Below are positions 24,094-36,100 of a stretch of DNA of 36,699 nucleotides, piece by piece. The DNA is taken from positions 1-36,699 of the forward strand of contig NZ_JBDKWG010000071.1 of NCBI RefSeq assembly GCF_040151475.1, in the 5' to 3' direction. A model generated the notes under the pieces. The model ran no database searches and was not told the origin of the DNA. It saw nothing but the letters and a program-made list of their open reading frames with translations. The DNA comes from CAXBNB01 sp040151475 (GTDB taxonomy: Bacteria > Bacteroidota > Bacteroidia > Cytophagales > Cyclobacteriaceae). How positions within the stretch are numbered: the first letter of the stretch is position 1; every line of letters begins with the position of its first letter. The position numbers were made by a program, and so were the translations under genes.

Positions 24094-24132
24094 AAAAAAT
24101 CCCTTTGAACATTATATTCAAAGGGATTTTTT
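24094..24132. terminator. Bidirectional terminator between convergent genes
   Basis: A perfect 16-bp stem, aaaaaatccctttgaa (24094-24109) and ttcaaagggatttttt (24117-24132), with a 7-base loop. Run-outs of A on the left and T on the right make it work in both directions, serving the zinc ribbon gene (+) and the giant gene (-). Confidence 0.9.
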
Positions 24133-24150
24133 GCATCATACACAATACAA

Positions 24151-27100
24151 TTAGTGTGTAATCATCAACTTTTTATTTCGCAATTTCAGGTTCTCTCCAT
24201 TTATCGAAATAAAGTACATACCTGAAGGAAAATCATCAGTCTCAAGACTAAAACCGGAAGCACCAGGTTTTAGTTTTCCATTTCTATAAACTTTACCCGT
24301 CTGGTCATAAACCAACCAGTCCATGACTTCTGTAGTAATCCGATCAAACACTACGAAAACTTCCTTGTTTGCCGGGTTTGGATACAAACTGTAATCTTTC
24401 CCACCAAATGCATCGTCGATTCCTGTAATCGTAGGACTTGTCTTGCCAGCAACACTTATAGATTGGGTTTGATACACTTTTTTACTTGCAACATCCTGTA
24501 TAAACACTACAATACTAAGATCTTGAGCATCAACACCTTTTTGAATGTCCCATTTTTTTGAAACATTCAACACTGTACCTTCAATAAATGATTGCTTGAA
24601 CCTATTGCCTATACCATTTGGCAGCATTTTTCGTAAAGCAGCCCTCGACTCCAATTGTCCGTTTTCTGCATCTGTCAATTCTACCGTATTCTCCACTATT
24701 GCTATATAAAGACTCAACTCTTTAACATCATCAGTATTAGCAGGATCAGTTATGTCATCAAGTACCGTAGCAGTTACTGCTACTTCCAACACTTCTTCAT
24801 CAGCACCAAAGTCATCACTGATATCAATATCAAACAAAACATCTTCCAAAGAACGTCTTGCCAGATTATTGACCGTCCACGGCACATCTGTCCTTGCATT
24901 GGCACTTCCATTTACAGCACCTCCCAGCAAAGAGGTAGGTGCGGCTGAAATCCCATAAAATACTGCCCTGGCACTTGGGTTTTCAATATTTACAATACTT
25001 ATTGGATCAGGGTTCAGCAATAAAGGCGGAACAGTGCTATTGTCATAATCATCCAATTCACCTTTGAAGCTAGTATGGTAATTCACCCTGATAATGTCAT
25101 TGTTGTTAATTGCAGGATCATCAATTATAGCATTAATACTTGCATCTACTATTGCGCTTGCTGCTACATTGGTACTAGAAAACTGTTCCAACAATACCTT
25201 TTTGGCTCTTTCCTTAATCTGGAAATTATCAAAAGCAAAACCCTCAGATGGTGCAGATGCATCAGTACCCAATGCAAACCTGAAAATTACAGAATTACGA
25301 TCCACTTCAGGAATTGCATCCAGTTTATGTCTGGAAGAAACCCACTGAGCAAAATCAGCACCCTTATTGCCTGCCCATCCGATATCACCTTCATTGGTAG
25401 CCTGCAACTCTTGCTGACCAGGTTTACCACTAATATTCTCATGTGTAAACCATTCTGTACCAGTAGATCCTGTAGTAACATCATAATCACCCAGGGCAAT
25501 CCATTCTTCTCCTCCATCCACAGAGTATTGTAATACTACCCCATCTCTCTGATCAGAAAAATGATATATTTGATCGAACGATACCATAGGTCTTTCCAAA
25601 CTACTGATATCAAAACAAGGGGAATAGACCCATGATCTGGACTCACCATTGTTATAATTACCATCCAAGTTGGTAACCCATACATTTCCATGAACACCGT
25701 CATCGGCAATAACAAGTCCTGAAGGAATTCCAAACTGCCAGCTGTTAAAATCTTTTGGTAGTTTTCCCCAGTCATCATCATCTTTGTCTTCTATTGGTCT
25801 CAAATCCACAGACCATCCGGAGGATTCAATTATAACATCCAAGTCTTTACTACCATCAATTAAACGTCGTTCGTCTGTTGCTTCTACAAGCTCCCATTCA
25901 AGGAAATCTTTTTTGACTGGAGTACCCCCCTCAAAATCCTGAAAATATGGTGCTTCTTCATTTGGAAGGATAGAAACTCTTCTTAAATGAATTTGTTCAC
26001 ACCCATTGTTTGTAGTCAATGTTAATTGTACATCGTAAACTCCTTCATTCGTGTATGTATGTGGCAAAGTGAATTTATCTGCATTTCCCTGGGTATCTAT
26101 ATCTTCAGAAGTCCCATCTCCAAAATCAAACAATATGGACTGAACTGAACCAAAATCTACCGATGTAGGAGAGGCAACAAATACCACTTCATCTTCTGCG
26201 CATAAGCCCTCAACAGTAAAATTAACATCTGGTATATCCCCTACAACTACCTGCTCGGTTACCTCCAAACTTGTGCAGCCTTTCAAGCTTGTAGTAGTTA
26301 ATGTTACAAAATATTCTCCCGGCTCAGAAAACAAATGTAGAGGATTAAGATCCGTACTGGTGTTTGAGCCTTGTATAAGGTCTTCTGATCTTAAGTCGTC
26401 AAAATCCCAAAGGGCAGATTGCACTTGATCTCCCGGTGCGGTTTCTATAGAAGTAAATTCGAAATCAACTGGTGTTCTATCACATCCTCCAACCGAATTT
26501 ATAGATACTATGGGTTTAGTATTTATAATAACATCCTTATTAACAGAAGCTGTACATCCAGTTTCGTTATTAGTATATGTGTACGTAATTGTATGGGTAC
26601 GTGGGTCACTTAAATTCGCACTTACCGCAGCATTATAGGCACTCTCAAAATTAAAATCAGATATACCGGGTGTTTTCGGAATTATCCCTGCATTATTGTT
26701 CGCCGGATTGGTAAAAGAACTAGTAGAATTTTTGATTAAATTATTTAAGTTTTTATCGGAATAACCAAATCCAGTCATTTCAGCATTACTTGCATCTATA
26801 CAGAATTCATTTTGATTATAAGCTACACCTTCCACCGTAAATGTAGGAAATGGCAATGGATTAACGGTAAGCGTTACTTCATTGGAAGTTGCCTGACAAC
26901 CATTATCTGACGTACCATATTGATATGTAATTTTAAATATTGCTGCATCTCCATTATCAGAGTTGGCTGTGGGGTGCTCGGCATAAGCAGTAGCAGGATT
27001 GAAAAATATCTCATCCAAACCACCATCAACAGAAGCACCATAAAGCGCACTTGCAGATAGCGGAGGGTCACTAACAAAAGTACCTCCATTTCCTACACCA

Positions 27101-30100
27101 GTATCAAAACCAATACTCTGAACAAAAAGTCGTATGGGATTAGTTGCTACATCATCATTGATACAATAAGCATTTGCATCCAAATCAAACGAGCCTTCTT
27201 TTACCTTTATTGTTGGTATTGGTGTTCGATATACTCTTATGGTCAACCTGTTATCAAAATCTAGCACACCATTCGATGCATCAGAAGATAAGGTTTTACC
27301 TGTACAACCATCTTCATTTTGATAAGACATATCGAAAACAAAATCTATAGAAGTAGCTCCTTTTAGCGTACTATTAGCAAGTTCAGCAAAATTTACTGCC
27401 TCTCTGGGGTAGAAATAAGCCTTGCCTTCAGCTATGTTTTCCAATTGATTAGAACTAAAGTTATAATTAGATCCTGCAAAAGAAGCAGCCGTCCTTGATC
27501 CCTGCACAACCTGATCTGTCACATCAATAAGTACTATCTTTTCCGAATCCAGAGCATCTATCACTGACATGTCGTCTATACAAACTTCTACCAGATTTCC
27601 AGACACTAATGAAACCCCATTCTGAGTGATGTCATACTTAGGAACAGGAAGGTTGTGTATAACAATCGTTTGAACAATATCAGCAGAACAAAACTTGGAG
27701 TCTTCGTAATTCAGGTTAATATCAACAGATATTTGTCGATCATCCATTGCTCCTAAATTGGCTGCAACAGCTTCTTTGAACAATTGTTCAATGTCAATAG
27801 TAGCAGTTCCAATTTTATCGGTAATCGCATCAGATGTAAATCCAACAGCTGAGAATGTCGCACTTCTACCTTCTCCCAATGCGCTTCTCAAAGTCAATGT
27901 TCCTTCATCAACACAAACTTCATTGTCAACTTCAACACCACCTTGTTCATAAGTAAATGAAGGTTGTGGGTATGGGTTAACAGTCAAAGTAACAGGAGTT
28001 GAAACATTGTTGCATGTGACATCTGTAGTATAGTCATATACAATGTTAAATATGGCCTGACTTGTACTAACATCCAATAAACCATTGTCCTGAGCAAAAG
28101 TGTAAGCCGCTTCAGGATCAAAAGTTGCTGTTCTCTCTGCATCTATACTCGTAGATACACCATTAGCAGTAGCATTATTGAGCACACTCACCGGCAGGGT
28201 AATACCTGTATTTTGTTCCCGATAAGTACCAATCCCCCCCGGATTATGAGTAATCGCAGTTGATAAAGTAATCAGGCTACCATGGTCAATACAATACTCT
28301 TTGTTATTGTTTGGCCCATTGTCACTAACTGACACTACCGGAACTGGTAAACGATAAACCCTAATTACTTTTTTATTTCCAAAATCAGAAGCCACTCCAG
28401 CACATGTTAAATCATTAGTAAAAGTGTAGTCAATAGTAAAATCGACAAATTGAGAATTTGAAAAGGACACGGGATTACCTGAAACAGCATCCTGAACTGC
28501 CTGGGCAGGATAAAAATAATATTCTCCTTCTGCATTTCTGGACAATGCCGCAGCACTCAAAGGCACACCTGTGGCATCACCAGAGAAAACTCCTGTTGTC
28601 AGTGTTCCCATAGAAACATCTGTATTATCCAATAATACAATTCTCTCATTCAAAGTCAGGTTTGAACTGGTGGAAAGGTCATCTATACACACTTCTACAT
28701 CAACACCTGGTGTACCAGAACTCAATGCATCGGAAGGTCTTGTAATGGTAAATGCCGGTTCAGGAGTATTATTTATCTTAATGGTAACATCAGTAGTATT
28801 TACACATCCATCAGAATTAGTGTAGGTAAAAGTCACTACATAATCAACTTGCCTCAAATCTTTGGCTGGGTTGATTGTCTCAAAAGCATCAAGTAAATCT
28901 ATTTCAGCTCTACTGTTACCAACACTATTGTCTATTGCAGAATTATTGATCGCATTCGAAAATGTACCAGAAGCATTTGATGGGTTTCCTATCAAATTCA
29001 ATTCAGCATCATCTATACAAAATTCATTTCTACCTGTACCCTGCCCCTCTCTTCCAAAGGTAACACTCAATTCAGGAAGGCCATTGACAGTAATATTTTT
29101 AGAAATAGAGTTTACACAAGTATTTCCATCAGTATAGGTATAAGTAATAGTGATTAACTCAGATTGATCCAAGAAATCCTGTGGATCTACTTCTCCAACT
29201 GCCGCCAACGGATTAAACACAGCTGTTCCGTCACCATTATCCGTAAGTCCAATACTACCAACTGTACTTATCGAAAACGTACCATTTGCACTTGCCGGAT
29301 TACCTGTTAAACTTATGTTGCCATTATCCACACAAACCTTAGTAGGCAAAGGGTCAGAATTTATATCCGTCAAATTCAGAACAGGAAGCGGGTGAACAGT
29401 ATAGGTAATCATCGTAGCAGGCCCTTCACAACCTCCAAAACCTGCTGGGAGACCTATATTTTCTGTTTTAGCAACCCAGAAATTAGTAGAACCAGCATTC
29501 GCCGGATCCACATTGAGTGTAGAAATATTAAAAGTTATTCCAGAAGCAACAAGGTTGTTAAGGCCTGCATCAGAATACCAATTGTATTGTTCACCAGCAG
29601 CTAGTGTTCCAACATCGACAGCAGGATTCACCAACGCATCATTCTGACAAATTTCATATACATTACCATTGCTATCTGCTGTTGTGACAGGACTAATTGG
29701 CGTAGGGTTAACAGTAAGGTCAACCTGAGTCAAGTTACTTGCACAATCCGATACACCCGTGAATTGTCCCACATAAATTGAGAAACTGGAAGTGAATTTA
29801 CCATCTGCCACTTGTGTTTCTCCTATGAAATCGGCCACCACAGGTAGGTATGAGGCTCCTGTAGCTGCGGCTATTGGATCAGTACCAAGATCATCTCGAT
29901 ACCATTGGTATGAATTAGCAGCACCACTGGTAACGGAAACAGCAGTGAAAGTTTCACCCTCACAAATAGTCCTGTTCAATTCTGATGTCAATAATGTCGG
30001 CCCATCCTCAATGGCTTCTATATGCACAGTCACTTGCTTGTGACTACCCGAAGGTGTTTCGCATCCTTCGAAAGAAGGAGTGGCATCTCTGTCAAAATTG

Positions 30101-33100
30101 GTAGCCTGAGTAACGTAATAAGTATAGTTGCCAGCAACCGTGCTGGAAGACAATCCTAATGCTGCTCCCGTTGGATCATTTGTAGTGGCTACCCTTAAGG
30201 AAGGATTGCCTATATCAGCAATATTTGAGTACCAATAAAATTCTGCTCCTGATTCACCAGTGGCAGTTAAATCCCCAGCTTGCACCTCATCTCCAAAACA
30301 CAAATAAAATTCTGAATTAACAACAGAAGGTGTCGTAGAAATCCCTGTTACATTAATTGCAATTATCAGTGGGTCACCTGTACACCCACCAAACTCTCCA
30401 CCACTGACAATATCAGTAGTTTGAGTAATACCAAAATATTTTGCTCCGGTGGCTCCAACAAGGCCTAAGTTTGTTGAAGGATCAGGATTTGATCCGGGAG
30501 CAAAAGAACCTATAAAAGTTGCCAAAGCACCTGTAGTAGGATTAGCTGTGTACCAATTAAACATCACTCCATGAGCACCAGCATAATCGGTAGAAGTAAC
30601 GAAATTATAAGCGTCATTTATCTCGTTCCTACATACCAAATAAGTATAATCACTATTAGGCAGAGGACTATCCGCAATACTCAATGGATTTCCTCCATCA
30701 TCGGTAACAGTGATCTCAGGGGCATCCGGTTTAGCAAACAAAGTAATAGTAACCGGAGTTCTGTCATCACTTTCACAACCTATAAAAGCAGGGTCAATAC
30801 TTTCACCTGTACCGCTTTTTCCAGCATAATCTGCTTGTGACAAGTACAAGGTAGTAGTACCTGCCACACTCAAATTAATACCCGGTATTTCACTATAATT
30901 TATATCAGCATTTTTATTGATATCCGTAGAGGCAGGATCATAGGTATTTGCAAATGAAGTACCACCTGAAGCTGCTTCATACCAATAATATATATTTTCA
31001 ACTTTTCCACCAATTGGTGACTTTAATACAGTCCCACCAACGATATCTCCAACACATGCATAAATTTCATCATCAAAAAAAGTATCTGGTGCTGGAGCAT
31101 CTGGTTTAGGATACACCATTATTTGCACCTTGGTTTTTGGTCCGTCACAACCAATGAAGTCTCCTTCTCCAGCATCTGCACTAACAGTTCCAGAAGCATC
31201 CCTTCTTGCATAGTAAAAGGTATATGGTTGTATAATTTCATCTATGGTAATGGACTCAATATATGCTTGGGCACTAGTTGAACTACCCGTGATATTATGC
31301 CCTACGGTAAAATCATTATAATTGATATTAATTTCTATTGAAGACTCATTAACATTGGTAATTGTACCATAACCATTGTTAGTCCACCAACTAAAACCAT
31401 CAATTTTACCAGATCCTCCCAAATTACCTGTAATAACTTTTCCAACCGGAAAAAAGCCAGTAACCATATCAATTGCCACATACGACGAAGTTGCAACTGT
31501 AACAGTTCCTTGTCCTCCTGCCTCACTAGTAATGACCTCTCCTACAATAAATGGAATGCCAGTTAGAGAGTAGGTCATATAAGCTACTGAATGAGAAACA
31601 GCTAACTCTCCCACTATAAATGACGGCACAAGATCTGACGTAGAATACTCAATGGTAGCGGTCGTCGAAGGTACTGATTTTACAGGAGGTGTAGCTGTAC
31701 CTGAACCAGGAGTATTTGTACCTAAACCCAATTGAACTGGAGATACAGTAGTACTGGTTGTTACTAAAATTTCATTATTGTTCTCGTCGTACCAAACAAT
31801 TTCATTTCCACCCAGACCAGTATCATCAATAGTAATATCTTCCACAATCTCGTCTTCACAATATTCCCTAACCAACCGTGTATTGGCAACATCATCATAA
31901 TAGTCCGAAACAACATCCAAATCCTGTACAACAGGTTCTGCTATGACTTCAAAAATAATTTGGCGCGATGTACTTTCACATCCTGCGAATGTAGTTCCAG
32001 TAGTCAAAGGTGATCTGTTGATGGTCTGGGTCAAATGGAAAGAGTAAGTACCCGGGTCGGGTGTTCCAAAAAACAAATCTGATTGTGTGATTATTCTACG
32101 ATCTGAGTTGTTTCCGCTTTGAGCGTTTACAGAAATTTCAGTGCCAAAATCTGGGTTACCAGAGCCATCATCATCATACCATCTGAAGTATTTCTCTGTA
32201 CCTGAATCCTGTATTTTATTGTTGTCAGCATCAGTGAAATCCGCATAAATCAAGGAAACAGCATCCCCTTCACAATAAACAAATTTATAGGCATCATTGC
32301 CATTGTTGTCAACAATACCTGGACCAAATGTCACAGAACTGGACAAATCCGGATCTTGTGCACTAGCATAGCTAGGGTTTGTGTTCAATAAAGGTATGGA
32401 AGGCTGTGCAATAATAGTAACTGCCCTTAAAACAGAATTTGTGCATCCAGCACCTCCTTCTACAGCTGGATCATCATCGGTATCATTCGTATATCGAATG
32501 ATATATGACCCAGCACCAATAGAAGGATCAAATTCCCCATCAGTTAGAGTTATATAATTCGAGCCTCCGTCAGAGGAAATTTCATATAAACCATCATCCT
32601 GTAAATTAGTTAATTGCACAGTTGAAGTTGAAACGTCACCTGTAGATCGTAATATACCTGACAATTGAACTATTTCGTCGGTCTCACAATAATTACTTTG
32701 AAATGGTGAAAAAGTATCGCTTATATCATCGTACACCTGGATACCAACACTAGGTTGTGGTACAACATCTACACTTTGTGTAATGGTTGTAGATGTGTTG
32801 GATGTCACTACAAATAACGACATTGGGCCATATTTTTTACCATTAGTTGCTATATTGATACTGGAAGCCTGATCAGGATCGAAAGTATATATAGGAAGAG
32901 TATTCGAACCAGGATCAGCGTAAGTGTTTGTAAATGTCAATGGTGTAACATTATCAGAATATCTTAACTCAATAAATGAATCTCCACTACCAGAAAGTTG
33001 ATCAACTAAATCCTGACTTGGATTGATATTATAAGGGTCAACATTTACACAATTTGACAAAATAAGTCCATCTAAAAGTGAAGCCACAACGCTAATTGAA

Positions 33101-36100
33101 GTTTGAGTTGACTCCTCACAATTGTCCCCCGTATCGCTTTCAGTATAGGTATAGGTAATGGTGTAGTCACCACCACCAGCATTTTTTGGACTAAATTCAT
33201 AAAATTCAGTGGTAGAATTATAACTTATAGCTGTACCTGTAAATTGTACTCCAGAATCTGGATTACCAGGAGAGGTAGTAGCCGGTGGATCAATAATAAT
33301 ATTTAAAAATTCGGTATTTATACCTACATTTCCAACGACAGTATTTCCCCCACCATCTTGTAGAAAAATTGTTGGTGAAATCTTGTCATGAGAGGTAATC
33401 TCGGTGGTATAATCATCCGCAACGGCCGGATCAGTTGATTTACAGAAATTTGGATCGACAATCGTCAAAACTACATCATAGACCAAGTCACCCAATCCGG
33501 CATTATTTGAAGGCGGAGTGAAAAACGGATTGGACTTAACAGCTTCAGTAGCCTTGGTAATACCCTTATCCAAAATCAGTTCATCGATGATAAAGTTTTC
33601 ATCCGCCCCCCCGGAATTGTCATACTCAATTCGAATATTAAACGTACCACCACCATTATCATCAGCAGGTATTTCGACTGCATATTGTTTATATTTAGTA
33701 GATGATGTAAAGACAGTACCCAATGAAATTTCAGAACCAAATCCATCATCAGATCCGAATATTTGAATTTGCGCCCCATTAGAAGCAGAGGTTTCTGCCC
33801 TACCATAAAAGAAAAGTACCGCTTTGGAATCAAAAAGCTCAAAATCCGGAGATACAATATTTCCTCCAGATGCTGGAAGTCTTAAGGCGTCTGCCCCTTC
33901 AAAGGCAAGCCCACTACCTGAGGCTGAAACTCCCGTTTGAGACCATCCAGTAGGAGGAATCGTACCAGTATCAAAATTTTCATCCAGAGCTCGCATCACT
34001 TCACCTCCAACACTAAGTGGTTCAGACCTCCACTGATAAGTATGTGTACCCACAGCACCCGTACTTACCAAAGAAGGAAACCCACCAATAAACAACTCTT
34101 CTCCTGCACATACTACCTTATCAAACCCAGCATCAGCAACTGGTGATGGGTTAATAACAATATTGACTTGTACAGCCTGACTCTCACATTCCCCTGATCC
34201 GGTATTGGTTACATAAAGAGTAGTTGTACCAGAAACATTCACATCAAAACCAAGTTGTGCTTCGGGATCTGTCACTTCTCCAGAATATTGAGTATTTGTT
34301 AAATTAAAATCAGTGTACCAAACAAAATCCGCATCGTTAGTAGTAAAATCTGCCAAGTTGACCACATCTCCTGTACAATATGTAACTGTCAACCCAACAG
34401 GAGGTGCTGATGCACTGGCCACACTAAAATTAGCAAAGGAGGTTCCATCCCCAGCTACTATACCATCAATAGTGGCAGTACCTCCATTTGATGCTATACG
34501 CAATAAAGATTTAGTACCGGAAAAAGCCTGAACTGCCTTAACCTGCAAGCCATTAATTTTAATCTCATCCTGATCGTTGGTATTATCAGTATCATAGGAT
34601 AGTGATATAGAACGTGTCGTCAAAACCGGTACTGTCGTATTTATTTCAGGATTAAAATCATCATTACCTCCATCATCGCTTATAGAAATAGAAGCCGAGG
34701 TGTTAAATTCCAATTCAGCAGGCAATGTCAAAACCAAAGTTTTTAAGCTGGTATTGGGAAAACCACCACCGTTTGAAGCTGCCTCCTGAAGTTTTATTTC
34801 ACCTAGTGGGGCATAGTCTTCTCCCAAGCATAATATTAAATCTGCGGGTCTGGTCACTCTAACATTTCCTCCAAACTGAACCGCTGCAGCATTTGTTGTC
34901 TTATCAGCTTCCAATCTTACAGCACTTTTGTTTCCGTTTCCGTCTTGCGCTACCAGATAAATATCATAAGTTGTACTACTTTGTAAAAAATCAACTGTTT
35001 CGGATTCCGGACTACCCGGATCTCCCACTACAAGAGATCCCTTAGCCACTGGTGGATTTCCGCTTCCATCTGTACCATTAATTACCTGAGTTACAGATGG
35101 AGCTGTAGTTCCGTCCAGTAGTACTACATAGAAAGCTGTACCTGCTGCATCCAAATCGACATCTATATCAAGACTTGTGGCAGTAATGCCAGTAATACCA
35201 GTACTTCCATCAAACTGTGGAGCAATTACATCTTCGGTTGTAGCAATACTGCCTTCATTTTGAATTGCTGTTTCATTATTAGCAGCGGATTCATCTACTG
35301 CATACCAGTGAACATAATAAGTAGTATGTTGAGTTAATGTAGAAATAACTTCTTCATCCTGAACAGTTGGAGTAGTGTAACTAAAAGATCCCGCAATATC
35401 ACTCGCAACAGCAGTTCCACTTAAAATATCAGCCTTTGATGGTGTTGTGCTCACTTCCCTTACCAAATAATAAATAGTGGCATTTTCATTAAGATTTACA
35501 AAAAACTTGATTTGGGTTTCGGAATCAGGCCCTAATGCCAAAGGGTCTTTAGCATTTACACCTGGTGCTTCATCGTCAGTTACAGTAATGGTAAATTGAA
35601 TTTCCGGAGATAAGTCATCGTCTCCGGCATTGGCTGTACCACCATCATCCTGCAATTGAAATCCAATAGTGGAACTTCCCTCAGCATTAGTCGCCAATGT
35701 ATAAGTTAAGGTACCAGAAGTGCTGATCGCTGGAGCCACACTAAATAATGAAGCACTTGAATTCGTTACTAAATTGTAACTACTCACTGCTTGTTCTGTT
35801 GCTGCACCGGATGCTATATCTTCATCATCTGGCCCCAAATCAACGCCTGTAACAAAGCTTGCTATAGTTACCAAGCCCTCAGAAGAAGTATTGGCGGTAG
35901 GATTTCCTGCTACGGTGAAAGAAGGTTCATCATTAATAGGGTTAACGGTAATACTAGCGGTACCTGTACCAGAACTATATGCAGTTGTTCCCCCACTACT
36001 AGTGACATCTACACCTGTATCTTCATCACTTCCTGAAGTTTGATCCCATGCTCTTAAAGAAACAGTATTTCCGGTGCTCCCATTGTAGTCCGAACCAGGA

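Noticed and set aside
25075..25533. 152-codon frame antisense to the giant gene
   Set aside because: It is a shadow of the long, biased coding frame on the - strand; its Cys/Ile/Ser-rich translation is typical of antisense reading.
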